64,000 nt of DNA from a filamentous cyanobacterium ESFC-1. GTDB lineage: Bacteria; Cyanobacteriota; Cyanobacteriia; Cyanobacteriales; Spirulinaceae. The stretch covers positions 449,767-513,766 of the forward strand of contig KB904821.1 in NCBI GenBank assembly GCA_000380225.1, given 5' to 3'. Each line of letters begins with the position of its first letter. Positions within the stretch are counted from its first letter, which is position 1. The position numbers and the translations under genes were made by a program. This document shows, piece after piece, positions 52,186 through 62,118 of this stretch. The notes beneath the pieces were generated by a model that had not been told where the DNA came from, made no database searches, and was given only the letters and a program-made list of their open reading frames with translations.

Positions 52186-52458
52186 CTAACCCACCGCCGC
52201 CGCAACTTCGGTCAACTCAAAGCAATAATTCTCAATCACCGGATTCGCCAAAAGCTGGTCGCACATCTGGTCTAACTGGGTTGAGGCTTCAGCTTCACTC
52301 GCGGCAGTTAAGCTCAACTCAATGTACTTGCCAATTCTTACGTCTTCTACACCCTCATAGCCGAGTTGGTGCAGTCCCGACTCCACCGCGACACCTGCCG
52401 GGTCTAGCACGGAAGGCCGCAAGGTAACATAGATTTGAGCTTTATATTTATGTGTCAT
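52186..52458 (-). CDS. purS: Phosphoribosylformylglycinamidine synthase subunit PurS
   Basis: The small bridging subunit of the PurLQS complex has 90 residues from ATG 52458 (MTHKYKAQIYVTLRPSVLDPAG). An upstream in-frame start at 52491 adds eleven atypical residues. The family pattern is complete: VLDPAGVAVESGLHQLGYEGVEDVRIGKYIEL and CDQLLANPVIENYCFEL. purQ follows after a 192-bp repeat block; purL is not in the window. Confidence 0.93.
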   Translation of the reverse strand: MTHKYKAQIYVTLRPSVLDPAGVAVESGLHQLGYEGVEDVRIGKYIELSLTAASEAEASTQLDQMCDQLLANPVIENYCFELTEVAAAVG

Positions 52459-52543
52459 TCTGGATACACCAAAGCAAGTTAACTCGATCAATTGTAAAAC
52501 TCAAACGACCCGCGACGCGATCGCGCCCGTCTGTGAATCAAAC

Positions 52544-52924
52544 ATGAAACTTCAACGCACTCGCTCTCAAGAAAAGATTTTAGCCTTTCTCAAAACCCTC
52601 CAGCGCGAAATCTCGGCTCAGGACTTGTACTTAGAGTTGCGTGCTGCGAAAAAAAGCCTAGGACTGGCCACGGTTTATCGCGCCCTCGAAGCCCTAAAAT
52701 TAGAAGGGGTAGTACAGGTGCGAACCCTAGCCAGTGGCGAATCCCTCTACAGTTCCGTTCAAGAAGACCGCCATCACCTCACCTGCTTACATTGTGGGGA
52801 CTCCATCCCCATCGAAGAATGTCCCGTCCATGACCTCGAACAGCAACTGCAAAAAGCCCACCAATTCAAGGTTTACTATCACACCTTAGAATTCTTTGGG
52901 ATGTGCGATCGCTGTCAGCCTTAG
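52544..52924 (+). CDS. zur: Fur-family regulator, Zur/FurB-like
   Basis: The metal-dependent repressor has 126 residues. Winged helix: TRSQEKILAFLKTLQREISAQDLYLELRAAKKSLGLATVYRALEALKLEGVV. The dimerisation/metal part has DRHHLTCLHCGDSI and the C-terminal FFGMCDRCQP; the two CxxC pairs form the structural zinc site. HH in DRHHL and the His/Glu residues after it would be the sensing site. The sequence is closer, in my recollection, to cyanobacterial FurB (Zur) than to FurA or PerR. It is divergent from purS with an 85-bp gap; target genes are not evident here. Confidence 0.83.
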   Translation: MKLQRTRSQEKILAFLKTLQREISAQDLYLELRAAKKSLGLATVYRALEALKLEGVVQVRTLASGESLYSSVQEDRHHLTCLHCGDSIPIEECPVHDLEQQLQKAHQFKVYYHTLEFFGMCDRCQP

Positions 52925-52931
52925 TGGGTTA

Positions 52932-53042
52932 TTCGTTTTGACCCTCTCTTTGAAACGTTAATTTTACTTTTTCGGGCTGTAACGCACATCTAGTCTAGCT
53001 TTTAACCTTTTTATAAAGTCTACCCTACAGCCAGAAGTTTGG
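52932..53042 (+). repeat. Dispersed ~110-bp element, copy B
   Basis: Homologous to 46298-46412, in the same orientation. It begins eight bases after the zur stop codon. Copies differ by scattered substitutions (for example gcccatcta versus gcacatcta), so they are not recent duplicates. Confidence 0.85.
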
Positions 53043-53075
53043 ATATCCCTTTTTGGGGTAGCATTCAACTCCCCC

Positions 53076-53100
53076 TTGGGCAGGGAAACCCCGCCCCTAC
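53076..53100. repeat. Dispersed GGGGCGG palindrome, copy 6 (inverted)
   Basis: ttgggcagggaaaccccgcccctac; one mismatch in the left arm. Confidence 0.8.
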
Positions 53101-53480
53101 ACGCTTACTGCCGATTGCCCCTTAGAAGCTAATGACCCAAGACGAAGGACAAAAGACCAAGGACAAAAGACTAACAGATGATAACTTCGCTACAGACAAT
53201 GGGTACTCTCTAAACAAGAGGTCGCTGAGTTAATTCCCGACGACCCTTGGAGTAGAAGCTGCTTTTATCAACATAGAGTTTTTCAGTAACCCTGGAAAAC
53301 TCTTTTAATCCTCCCCTTGCGAGGTCAAAAAGCGCGATCGCGCCCTAGCAATTTCCTATCATGGAAAAAAGAAGGCCATCGTCCCTCGCAACCCCAATAT
53401 AAAAAATTTAGTGATTGTCTCGGCCCCTTTGTGGCCGTCTTCCCCTCACAGAATATCGATCTTCGACCGGGAAAACCGTT
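53101..53480. other. Leader region of hpsA
   Basis: 380 bp with the 'gacgaaggacaaaagaccaaggac' repeat, then unrecognised sequence and several HIP1s. Short open frames crossing into hpsA have no coding character. The promoter of the hps locus must lie here, but no clear box is visible. Confidence 0.4.
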
Positions 53481-56400
53481 ATGTCTCAACGTCGCCAACC
53501 TAAACCACCAAAACCCAACCGTCCTCGTTTTGCAGGGCTTCGATCCTTCTTTCGAGGAATCAACCGCTTTATCGGTAACATATTGTCGGCAATTCAACGA
53601 CGCTTGTTTGTCCTCGGACGAGACCGACCCAGCGCCACAGCCGGTTTTGTCTTACCCACCGTGATTATGGTTGTGTTGGTGGTTACCCTGCTGACCTTGA
53701 CCATCGTGTTTCGTTCCTTCGACCGTTCCAGAAATGCCAACAACGTCCGCATTTCCCAAGCCACTCTAGAAGCCGCTAGTCCTGCCGTAGAACGGGCAAC
53801 CGCCAAGCTCGATACCTTGTTTAGCGACCCCCGTCTACCCCGGTCTACCCCCTCTGATTCGGCGTTATATGGCTTGCTGGGCGACCCCCAAAACGACGAA
53901 AAATTTACCTTTGACGATGAGGTGCGGGTGGAGTTGGCCTATGACTTTGGCAATGGCAACGGCGGCAATTCTGACGGCGGGATTAATACTGGCGGTAATA
54001 TCCTTCTAGAACGCGATGAAGTTATTAACACCGCTTGGAAATACCCCGTCGATACAGACAATAACGGCTTATACGACAGCTTCACGATCTACAGCATTTT
54101 ATTCCGCACCCCCGAACAAGAAAATGACGGTGACCTCGCTCGCGAACGCAGCCCCATCGAATCGCGGACTCGCCCCATGGATGATGGGTCTGGGTCGGGT
54201 TTTTGTGCCGCAGCCCTCAACACCAGTGCGAAATTAGTCAGTCAAGGCGGTTGGTATAAATCTGGCAGCAAACTGAAAAAGAGTTTCTTTGTTTATACCG
54301 CCACGGTTCCTATTACCGATACCAACCAAGCGGGGTTAATTACCGTTAATAACGGTGGGGATGGAAATGGCAATACCAACCAACAGCGACCGCGATTAGG
54401 CTCAGCTAAAGACCGTAACAACTACGAAGTCAAAGGCAATTCTGGCTTCACCGCCCTAGAATACCAACAAGACCGATCGCGTATCCCCTTGGGCAACTAT
54501 GCCGTCGTGTTTGAAGATGACTTGGCCATCGTTTCGGGGCCAGCCCTTTATCTCAACGGCAGTATTATCGCCAACAGCAACTTGTTCCTGTCTCCAGGTG
54601 CGGGTTCGTCAGCCGGGAGAGTACAACTGTATCAAGTCAGCGCCCCCATTTCTTGTTTTTACCAAGAAGAAAACAGTAAAGTTTTCGTCGGCGGTCATCT
54701 GATCAACTCGCCGCCGGCCCTAGCATCTAATCAGGGTAGCGATACTCCCGTTCACCTGTTTAAACCCGACGCGACCCCATCGACCAACCAAACCTTAAAA
54801 GGACAAAATCAATCCGCCGTTATTGGCGAAAGTCCCGAACGAACTGTTTACAACAGTGCCGCTTATACCGCTCGGATCAACCGTTTAGTAGATAATTGGA
54901 TTGCGGCGAATGCAGACAACGGGGCCCAGGTCTTTACCGCCACCGACCCCGGTGACGTACAAGACGCAGTAAGAGACTTTAACGGCAGTCCTGCTGAAAA
55001 ATCTGAAAAACGCCAACAAGCTTTATTCAACCATTTCAAAAACCGGATGCGTAAAGTTCCCTTTGACGAAGAACCCCAAATCGATCCTACTGCTATGGCA
55101 ACCTTGACGGGGACTTATCAAGGAACTGGAGACGATTTGCGACCGCAGGATACCTGGATTTTCCCGTATAATCCCAACGACGGTAAGAATAGTGGCGGCT
55201 ATGCTCAAATTGACTTGAACATCAATGGCGATAAAGTCCGACCCCCCGCCACCGAACCGAGAACACTACGCCAAGATGGTGAAGAAAACTACATTGGCGA
55301 TCGCATCCAGGTCGGAAACAATTTACCGGCAGTTTGGTACAAAAACAATCAGCCTGTGGGTGAAGATGAACTGCAAGAAATCACCGGAACCGTCTGGAAT
55401 AAAGACGATACTCCCCCCACCGATACCACACGGGGCCGCTATACCCAAGTCAAAATCCTCTCGGATGTAGGGGATAAAAGTCGGGGTGGCTTCTGGGAAG
55501 TCGCCGCCGCGACTCAACCGGAAAATCCTTTATCCGGTGAAGGGGGTCTGCGGATTATTACCGGGGCAGGTGTGTACGAGCGCAAGTCTTCTTTCTTGCC
55601 GCCGCCACCGCAAACAACCTATGACGATCCCAGTACCACTGGAATCACCGAGCAATTCCCGGTGGTGTGGCCGGATACTATGCCCATGTCCCCTGTCCCT
55701 GGGTCAAAAGTGTATGACAACGATCCCGCCAGTCCAACTTATCAGCAATGGGTAGACCTAGCGACTGCAACACGCACTGCTCCCACAGGTAGTATTGACT
55801 CTACTACTCGCAAATATGCCAAAGGCGACCTTAAAATGCGAGCTTCGGCAGTGTACCACTATGCTCAGGATATTTATGAAGATGACAACTGGCAAAAACC
55901 AATTGCTTGTGTCAGCAGTTACTACGACCCTAGTACTGAGATGTCAGCCAGAAATACCAATAACTTACCTAATGTAAGTGGCGATGGTGGGACTCAGCCT
56001 GGTACGACCAACGATCCTATCGGTTCAAATAATGGTGTTGTTTATTCCTATGGGTTTGGCTCAATAGCTCAAGCAGTAGGAACGTGGCAAACACAACTCT
56101 ATGCACAAGCTGACCTCGTTTATCCAGATGGGCGTTTTGTCAATGAGCAGCTACATAAAGCTGTAAAGGCTCTTAGAAGTGGAACCTTAGCATCTTCACT
56201 GTCGATTGCTTCCCAAGCTGCTATTGATTCCACTGTGTGTGCTTTGCAAATCCTAAGTAATCCAACAGCAGGTCAGAATGAGACATTTATCAAACATGGT
56301 TGGATTCAAGAATTTGCTTTCTTAGACCCCAAAGAAGTCAAAGGCAATCAAGCCGTCGCAGACCGAGCCAGCTTAACAGCCAGCCGTGACGTTAACAGTG

Positions 56401-59400
56401 TCGGCAACGACTACACCAACGCCAGCAATGACTACAACCTGCCCATCGAGGAACGCCAACCCTCAGAAGTCCGCGTTACCGCGATTGATTTAGACGCATT
56501 GCGCAGAAAAACAATTGATTTTGCCGGGGGGGTTGATAGCACCTCTCCATCACCGGAATTCCTCTTACCCAATAGCGGTATCATCTACGCCAGTCGCGAC
56601 GATGCACTGCCGGATATTAGTGCTGCATCGAGTAACCTAGCAACGCCTTCAGAAATCAAAGATAGTGCGGTAGACTACAAACTCGACCCCACCCGTCGTT
56701 CCCGTGGCATTATGGTCTACAACGGACTCGAACTCGGACGTGCTGGCGCAAATAGTTTCAATACAGTCACGCCAGGGGAAGCCGAAAAAGGCTTAATCCT
56801 TGTCACCAACAACCCCGCTTATGTCTGGGCCAATGAAACGAAAAGCGGCGGTGCGCCAAGTGCGGGCAATCCCTATGCGTTCAATGCTCATACCCAAGAG
56901 GAGTTCAACGCCGCCCTCAACCTCGACCCCAACAACCCCTGGACAAACTTCTATACCCGTGGCGATAACTTAGGGGAAGAAAACCCAAACTTTGCTTGTC
57001 GTCAAAATGACCCGCGTTTGACTGCTTGTACCGTTGGGGATGAGTGGCGACCCGCGACGATTGTTTCTGATGCCATTGGCTTCCTATCCGGTGACTTCCG
57101 CTTTGGTTATCGCAACGAAGGCGACTTCGACTTGCGGAATAACCAAGATAGTTACTACGAGGACAACTACGACTACACCACTCCGGGTAGTGTTAGCAAA
57201 GAAGCCCGTAAAAAGCGCTTTTTCAACGGCTTCCTGGATAACAACTATGTCACTAATGGCTTGAGTAGTTTCTTAAATGGCAGCTCCGATCTCGCTGTTC
57301 GCTACAACGGTACCGATCGACTACCTAGCGACACCGACTATTCGGGCAACAAAACAATGACAGGTCAATATGTTCCGAGTTCCTACTTCAACAACTTTGT
57401 GACCCCCGTACAGCGTCGTATCGACTACCATGAATACTTAATGGAAGTTTGTCCGAAACTACCTGTGTCAGAATGCGGGCCAAATGATTGGTATGTTAAA
57501 TATGATGTAAGCACGGGTAATGGAACAAGAAGTGATGAACTCACTCTGCCAATAGCTTTCGATGCAACATTTAATGCTGGGACGACTGCTCTACCGCCTG
57601 CACAAGCATTACAACGCTTCCCCCGTCGGGTAGCCTTCCAGCGTAATCCTGGTGGTCAAATTGCGCTTACACCTAATGGAGGCAAACCGACAGCGATTCC
57701 ATTAGGGATTCAGAATCGTAATACCATTCAGCCCTATCCTTATAGTGGCACTGGCTCTGAAAATGCAAATGCACCAACTACCCAGAATAATGCCCTTTGG
57801 TTCGTATCGACATTTAACACCAGCGTCCCTTGGAGAAAAGTTGACTGGCGTTACAATTTGAACAGATTGGCTTATCTAAACTACAAACCTGCTGTTGAAA
57901 CTGAAGAATTAGTCTTACCGGATGTCTTATCTCCTAGCCTTCGCGATAAGTTAACGGGAACTGACGAAACAGTGATGAACTTCGTTAGCAATGCGCTCAA
58001 TCTCAATGATCCTAGGCTTATTCCTGTTAATAATGCCGAAACGCCGACAACAACCTATCCATATTTCACAGCCAACGACGATCCATCAGATTATACTTTC
58101 TGTATTGGTGGAACCGATGCTACAGGGCACGGGCGTACGCGAGACTTTCAATTCACTGGGAAGCTTAGTGGTGACTGTAACGCTCAGTTAGGGTCTATTG
58201 AAGCGGCGCGAGCTCAACTCACAAGTTTAACGCCTACAGGCCCAAATATTGATGCAAGTACGGCTCAGACCTTAACAGCCGATCGCCCTGTGAATGTTTA
58301 CCGAATTAATGCCACTGATAACATTCTGTTAGGTAAAACAATCGAGCTAGACAAAGGTAATCAAGTCGAACCAATCTTCGTCTTCCAAGCCCAAGGAGTA
58401 AAACGTTTAACCTTTGACGCAGTGACCCTGAATATTAAGGGTGTTAATCCTAACAATATATTCTGGGTGAGCGATCGCGGTGTAGCTTTTAATAAAGCTA
58501 ATGACAATAATCTACTCGCTGGCAACTTCTTAGGCGGTAATGTAACTTCGACAACACCAGAAGAAGACAGTAACCTCGATCTCAATGTTGGTAATGATGA
58601 AAGCGCCAATACAACCAAAATTATCGGTGGTCGTTTCCTTGGTTTTACAGGAACAATTTATGTACCTGACGACCCGGCAACAACTACGGTTGAACCTAAT
58701 CAAACAATTCGTAGCAATGACCTCTCAACAATTGGCAAAGATGCTTCAGGAGACGGTGGTGTTGAAATAACAACGATTACTAGCCAATATCAACCCGTAC
58801 TTGCTCCCGTCCTACAAATCCATACTGCCCAAGGCACAAACTACGGTAAAGGTAATCCTAATGGCGATGGAGAACTCGTAGAAGAAACAAAGTGGCGACA
58901 AATTGCTGCACCAAGCGAATATAACATCGTCTTCGCTTCTGGTAACTCCCCCGCTCGTCCTGGGGAAGCCGATGGTGGTATTGCCAACTTCGCGACCTTG
59001 CTTGAAGGCTGGGATGAGGTCAACTACCGTATCAACGGCTCACAGATGGAGTTTGAACGAGCTTCTTTTTCCACCAGTCCCTATCGCCCTGTGATTGTGA
59101 GCTACAACGATAATCAATCCAAAGGCGGGCCGTTTAACTTCAACCAAACCTATAAAACAGGTAACGGTGGCGGTGGCATTCCCTATACTGGCGTACCAAA
59201 TCGCTTGTTTGGTTACGATGTCGGCTTGTTGAGCCAAACCCCTGACTTGTTTAGCAGTCGCTTTACGGCTCCGTCTCCTGGTGACCCGGATGAATTTTTC
59301 CGGGAAGTCGGTCGCAACGACGATTGGGTACAGACCTTACTTTGCGCCAAGAATGCCGGAACCACTCAACCAGCCATCAACAGCGACCAACGCCCGCAGA

Positions 59401-59426
59401 ACTTCTGTAGCCAGAAGACTGAATGA
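53481..59426 (+). CDS. hpsA: Hormogonium polysaccharide biosynthesis protein HpsA
   Basis: A 1981-residue pilin-like giant. The first 54 residues are basic; then GFVLPTVIMVVLVVTLLTLT (from G55) forms a prepilin-like membrane helix, with Leu-Pro instead of the Glu at +5, as in PilX-like proteins. The rest is a long exported region rich in Asn, Asp, Gly and Thr with few cysteines. In Nostoc punctiforme hpsA begins a locus for hormogonium polysaccharide secretion and gliding, next to pseudopilin genes, as here. Identification rests on size, N-terminal helix and gene order. The C terminus repeats: the last 35 residues (NDDWVQTLLCAKNAGT...NFCSQKT) have a second, frameshifted copy beyond the stop codon. 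Start 53481 is preferred over a TTG at 53415. Confidence 0.8.
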   Translation: MSQRRQPKPPKPNRPRFAGLRSFFRGINRFIGNILSAIQRRLFVLGRDRPSATAGFVLPTVIMVVLVVTLLTLTIVFRSFDRSRNANNVRISQATLEAASPAVERATAKLDTLFSDPRLPRSTPSDSALYGLLGDPQNDEKFTFDDEVRVELAYDFGNGNGGNSDGGINTGGNILLERDEVINTAWKYPVDTDNNGLYDSFTIYSILFRTPEQENDGDLARERSPIESRTRPMDDGSGSGFCAAALNTSAKLVSQGGWYKSGSKLKKSFFVYTATVPITDTNQAGLITVNNGGDGNGNTNQQRPRLGSAKDRNNYEVKGNSGFTALEYQQDRSRIPLGNYAVVFEDDLAIVSGPALYLNGSIIANSNLFLSPGAGSSAGRVQLYQVSAPISCFYQEENSKVFVGGHLINSPPALASNQGSDTPVHLFKPDATPSTNQTLKGQNQSAVIGESPERTVYNSAAYTARINRLVDNWIAANADNGAQVFTATDPGDVQDAVRDFNGSPAEKSEKRQQALFNHFKNRMRKVPFDEEPQIDPTAMATLTGTYQGTGDDLRPQDTWIFPYNPNDGKNSGGYAQIDLNINGDKVRPPATEPRTLRQDGEENYIGDRIQVGNNLPAVWYKNNQPVGEDELQEITGTVWNKDDTPPTDTTRGRYTQVKILSDVGDKSRGGFWEVAAATQPENPLSGEGGLRIITGAGVYERKSSFLPPPPQTTYDDPSTTGITEQFPVVWPDTMPMSPVPGSKVYDNDPASPTYQQWVDLATATRTAPTGSIDSTTRKYAKGDLKMRASAVYHYAQDIYEDDNWQKPIACVSSYYDPSTEMSARNTNNLPNVSGDGGTQPGTTNDPIGSNNGVVYSYGFGSIAQAVGTWQTQLYAQADLVYPDGRFVNEQLHKAVKALRSGTLASSLSIASQAAIDSTVCALQILSNPTAGQNETFIKHGWIQEFAFLDPKEVKGNQAVADRASLTASRDVNSVGNDYTNASNDYNLPIEERQPSEVRVTAIDLDALRRKTIDFAGGVDSTSPSPEFLLPNSGIIYASRDDALPDISAASSNLATPSEIKDSAVDYKLDPTRRSRGIMVYNGLELGRAGANSFNTVTPGEAEKGLILVTNNPAYVWANETKSGGAPSAGNPYAFNAHTQEEFNAALNLDPNNPWTNFYTRGDNLGEENPNFACRQNDPRLTACTVGDEWRPATIVSDAIGFLSGDFRFGYRNEGDFDLRNNQDSYYEDNYDYTTPGSVSKEARKKRFFNGFLDNNYVTNGLSSFLNGSSDLAVRYNGTDRLPSDTDYSGNKTMTGQYVPSSYFNNFVTPVQRRIDYHEYLMEVCPKLPVSECGPNDWYVKYDVSTGNGTRSDELTLPIAFDATFNAGTTALPPAQALQRFPRRVAFQRNPGGQIALTPNGGKPTAIPLGIQNRNTIQPYPYSGTGSENANAPTTQNNALWFVSTFNTSVPWRKVDWRYNLNRLAYLNYKPAVETEELVLPDVLSPSLRDKLTGTDETVMNFVSNALNLNDPRLIPVNNAETPTTTYPYFTANDDPSDYTFCIGGTDATGHGRTRDFQFTGKLSGDCNAQLGSIEAARAQLTSLTPTGPNIDASTAQTLTADRPVNVYRINATDNILLGKTIELDKGNQVEPIFVFQAQGVKRLTFDAVTLNIKGVNPNNIFWVSDRGVAFNKANDNNLLAGNFLGGNVTSTTPEEDSNLDLNVGNDESANTTKIIGGRFLGFTGTIYVPDDPATTTVEPNQTIRSNDLSTIGKDASGDGGVEITTITSQYQPVLAPVLQIHTAQGTNYGKGNPNGDGELVEETKWRQIAAPSEYNIVFASGNSPARPGEADGGIANFATLLEGWDEVNYRINGSQMEFERASFSTSPYRPVIVSYNDNQSKGGPFNFNQTYKTGNGGGGIPYTGVPNRLFGYDVGLLSQTPDLFSSRFTAPSPGDPDEFFREVGRNDDWVQTLLCAKNAGTTQPAINSDQRPQNFCSQKTE

Positions 59427-59535
59427 CGACTGGGTACAGACCTTGCTCTGTGCCAAGAATGCCGGAACCAATCAACAAGCGATTAACACCGACCAACGCC
59501 CGCAAAACTTCTGTAACAGCAAGACTGGAGGTTAA
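59422..59535 (+). other. Out-of-frame second copy of the hpsA C-terminal segment
   Basis: 106 bp after the first copy (59316) the DNA repeats with substitutions at mostly synonymous sites. The +1 frame of this copy reads NDDWVQTLLCAKNAGTNQQA, INTDQRPQNFCNSKTGG and a TAA stop. A period of 106 instead of 105 bp (one extra base near 59421) puts a TGA at the copy junction. With one base less, HpsA would continue through both copies. Confidence 0.85.
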
Positions 59536-59540
59536 ACATT

Positions 59541-60233
59541 ATGAAAAAACCGTCCCTCAAACCCACACAACCCAACAGCGAATCGGGTTTCACCATCATC
59601 GAGTCCCTACTGGGCATTGTGATCATCACAATCATGCTGGTGGGCATTGCCCCGGTACTCACCCTGGCGGTGGCCAACCGCGTCCAAGCGAAGCGAGTCG
59701 AAGCCGCTTCCCAAGCGGCCCAAGGTTATATCGACTCGGTGCGCTCTGGCCGTATTCCTCACCCCCAAAAGAACGCCACCACCTTCGAGATGCGGAAAGA
59801 TTCTCTGGCGGATCAACCCGCCCCCGCTAAAGCAGCTTTAAACTGCCCAACAGCCAGCGCTTACTGTACTGGGCCTACCATCAACCTATTCTGTGTGGAT
59901 GGGGATGATGATGATGCGTGTACTACTAATAGTCCCAATGATTTAATCGTCCAGGGCTTCGGTTACGTCCCTAACGATAACGATACGGTTAACACCCAGG
60001 GTTACTACAGCTATAAGTTAGGAGTGCGGGTGTATCGGGCTGATGGCTTTGGCGCAGGTGGCACGTTTATCAAAGCCTCTGATAACAACGGTGAAGGCGG
60101 CCAGCAAAAAACTTTTGGAGCGATGGCTCGCAATCAGCCCCTATTTGAACAAGCCGCAGAAATCCCTGTAGAAGACGGGGAATTTAGTGACTTATGTCAG
60201 GATGCTGGACTAAGCGCAGCCCAATGCAATTAG
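59541..60233 (+). CDS. hpsB: Type IV pilin-like pseudopilin HpsB
   Basis: The protein has 230 residues. A type III signal (prepilin) is cut after Gly16 in NSESG-FTIIESLLGIVIITI, with Glu at mature +5 and a following hydrophobic spine. The body has Cys-containing loops (LNCPTASAYC; DLCQDAGLSAAQC). It is six bases downstream of the hpsA segment copy, with a GGAGG ribosome binding site inside the copy's tail. Named by position and type from the Nostoc hps locus; pseudopilins there are needed for polysaccharide secretion. Confidence 0.8.
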   Translation: MKKPSLKPTQPNSESGFTIIESLLGIVIITIMLVGIAPVLTLAVANRVQAKRVEAASQAAQGYIDSVRSGRIPHPQKNATTFEMRKDSLADQPAPAKAALNCPTASAYCTGPTINLFCVDGDDDDACTTNSPNDLIVQGFGYVPNDNDTVNTQGYYSYKLGVRVYRADGFGAGGTFIKASDNNGEGGQQKTFGAMARNQPLFEQAAEIPVEDGEFSDLCQDAGLSAAQCN

Positions 60234-60282
60234 CTTCTAACCCGAAACAGAGTGCGACGAAAGGAGAACCGAAGAATAGATC

Positions 60283-61299
60283 ATGAGTACCATCCAACTG
60301 TTGCTGAAATACCAATCCCAAAATAGCCCAAAGCGTCGTGCTGAGGGGGGCTTTACGCTCATTGAATTGCTGGTGGCGATGCTGATTGCGGTGATTATCA
60401 TTACCCCGGTGTTGGGGTTTATGGTGAATCTGATGAATACTGACCGCCAGGAACAAGCTAAGGCGACTTCCGAGCAGGAGTTGCAAACGGCGATTAATTT
60501 TATGGCCCAAGACCTCCAGCAAGCGGTTTATATTTACGATAACGAGGGGTTGAGTCGCAATCATATACCCAATAATCCTGGTGCTTCGGGGATTCGCAAT
60601 CAAATTCCGAGTTCGGTTTCGGGGTTTGGCTGTCCGGCTGGGGCGACTTGTACGCCGGTTTTGGTGTTTTGGAAGCGCCAGTTTCTCGACCGCAATACCC
60701 AGATTACCAAGGCAGGGGGCGGTCGCGATACCGTCGGTAATATAATGAACCAGGCTAGAGTACGCGGCGTAGAAGGCGATACTTTTGTATATTCCTTGGT
60801 GGGCTATTCCCTAATCGAGGGCGGTCCGGCGAATACGCCTTGGTCGGATGTGGCGCGGATTGCTCGGTTTGAAATTCGCGACGGTATTTTAGAACAAGAT
60901 GGTACGACCTATGCGGCTCCGCCGGATACGGGTTTTCAATCTTTTGACCTCAGTCTTGCCAGGGGTTTAGAAAATGTGATGAACCAATGGCAGAAGAATC
61001 CCGCTCAAACTTTTGATGTGGGTGATGTGTTGGTAGACTACATTGCCGCAGGGGGTCAAAGTATGCCGTCTCCGGTGACTTGCGATGCTGATAATGGGGT
61101 TAATAGTAAACAACGCATTTCGGCGGGGGATAATGCTTTTGTGGCTTGTGTGGACGTGGAAGATGGCACAGCGAGGGTTTATGTGCGGGGTAATGCTTTA
61201 GCCCGCATTCAGACGGATTCTAACTATCGAGAGGCGCGTTCTTCGTTTTTCCCGTTGGTGAGTACCCAGGTGGAAGGACGCGGTTTCTTGTCTAATTGA
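60283..61299 (+). CDS. hpsC: Pseudopilin HpsC
   Basis: The protein has 338 residues and resembles a GspJ/PilW-type minor pilin. Prepilin signal: AEGG-FTLIELLVAMLIAVIII with Glu +5. It continues with TPVLGFMVNLMNTDRQEQAKATSEQELQTAINFMAQDLQQAVYIYD, the alpha1-C helix and the D-L-Q-Q-A motif of PilW/GspJ. A ribosome binding site AAGGAG lies at 60260. The 49-bp gap to hpsB supports one operon. Confidence 0.8.
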   Translation: MSTIQLLLKYQSQNSPKRRAEGGFTLIELLVAMLIAVIIITPVLGFMVNLMNTDRQEQAKATSEQELQTAINFMAQDLQQAVYIYDNEGLSRNHIPNNPGASGIRNQIPSSVSGFGCPAGATCTPVLVFWKRQFLDRNTQITKAGGGRDTVGNIMNQARVRGVEGDTFVYSLVGYSLIEGGPANTPWSDVARIARFEIRDGILEQDGTTYAAPPDTGFQSFDLSLARGLENVMNQWQKNPAQTFDVGDVLVDYIAAGGQSMPSPVTCDADNGVNSKQRISAGDNAFVACVDVEDGTARVYVRGNALARIQTDSNYREARSSFFPLVSTQVEGRGFLSN

Positions 61300-61331
61300 T
61301 AAGGCGGCAGAAGGGAAGATTAAGAGAAACT

Positions 61332-62075
61332 ATGAATTATTTTCTATTTTTACACCAAAAATTAGCGCGGCTTCGCCCCAGAAACCGACCACAAGCTTCA
61401 GACCAAGCGGGATTCACTTTGATTGAGTTGATCGTCGTGGTGGTGATGATTGGCATTCTGGCGGCGATTCTGGCACCAAGTTGGATTGGTTTTCTCAATC
61501 AACGGCGGGTCAATGCCTCTGAAAATGCCATTTTCCGAGCGATTAACGAAGCCCAAAGCCAAGCCAGAGCCACAAATCAGCCCTACAGTGTCAGCTTTCG
61601 CATGAACAATGGTATCCCCCAAGCGGCGGTATATCAAGCTCAGTTTGTTGAAGGTGGCACCGGCGATGAGAAGTTTACCAATCCGACTGCGAATGAATTC
61701 CGGTTTTGGGAAAATTTAGGGGAAAATATCCAACTCCAGTCCGGTCAGGTGTTGATGGGAACGAATATTATTCAAAACAGCAGACCCAATCGCGCCAGCA
61801 CAACGATGAATTTTGGCACGAATCTTACTCTGTCGGCTAATGCGGATACGGGGGTTAATCATACGATTACTTTTGATGAATTGGGAATGTTGATGCCTCT
61901 CACTGACCCGGATACCGGGACGGCTAACGCGACTCCGGGCTTGATTATTACGGTGGCTAAAGCCCAAGGGGGCAATAATGGCAATCTACCTGTTACAAGT
62001 TCGGCTCGTTGTGTCAAGATGTTAACTTTGATTGGTTCGATTAAAACCGATCGCGGTGCGAATTGCATTCCCTAA
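61332..62075 (+). CDS. GspH/FimT-type pseudopilin
   Basis: The protein has 247 residues from ATG 61332; an ATG-like start at 61296 overlaps hpsC by four bases and adds twelve residues. Prepilin signal: DQAG-FTLIELIVVVVMIGILAAILAPSWIGFLNQRRVN, Glu +5. The pattern SENAIFRAINEAQSQARATNQPYSVSF is the FimT/GspH hallmark. It is closely related to the next gene, so the two are tandem paralogues. Role: minor pseudopilin of the hps or pilus machinery. Confidence 0.85.
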   Translation: MNYFLFLHQKLARLRPRNRPQASDQAGFTLIELIVVVVMIGILAAILAPSWIGFLNQRRVNASENAIFRAINEAQSQARATNQPYSVSFRMNNGIPQAAVYQAQFVEGGTGDEKFTNPTANEFRFWENLGENIQLQSGQVLMGTNIIQNSRPNRASTTMNFGTNLTLSANADTGVNHTITFDELGMLMPLTDPDTGTANATPGLIITVAKAQGGNNGNLPVTSSARCVKMLTLIGSIKTDRGANCIP

Positions 62076-62118
62076 AAAAACTGATACAATTCATTTAGCA
62101 GGTGCATCTTTTAAATGA

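Noticed and set aside
53190..53310. Possible transposase remnant before hpsA
   Set aside because: Short protein-like stretches appear in different frames, but none is long or specific enough to assign.
59281..59535. 84-codon frame as a separate gene after hpsA
   Set aside because: Its first half is an out-of-frame reading of hpsA and only its second half is meaningful, as the shifted second copy of the HpsA C terminus.
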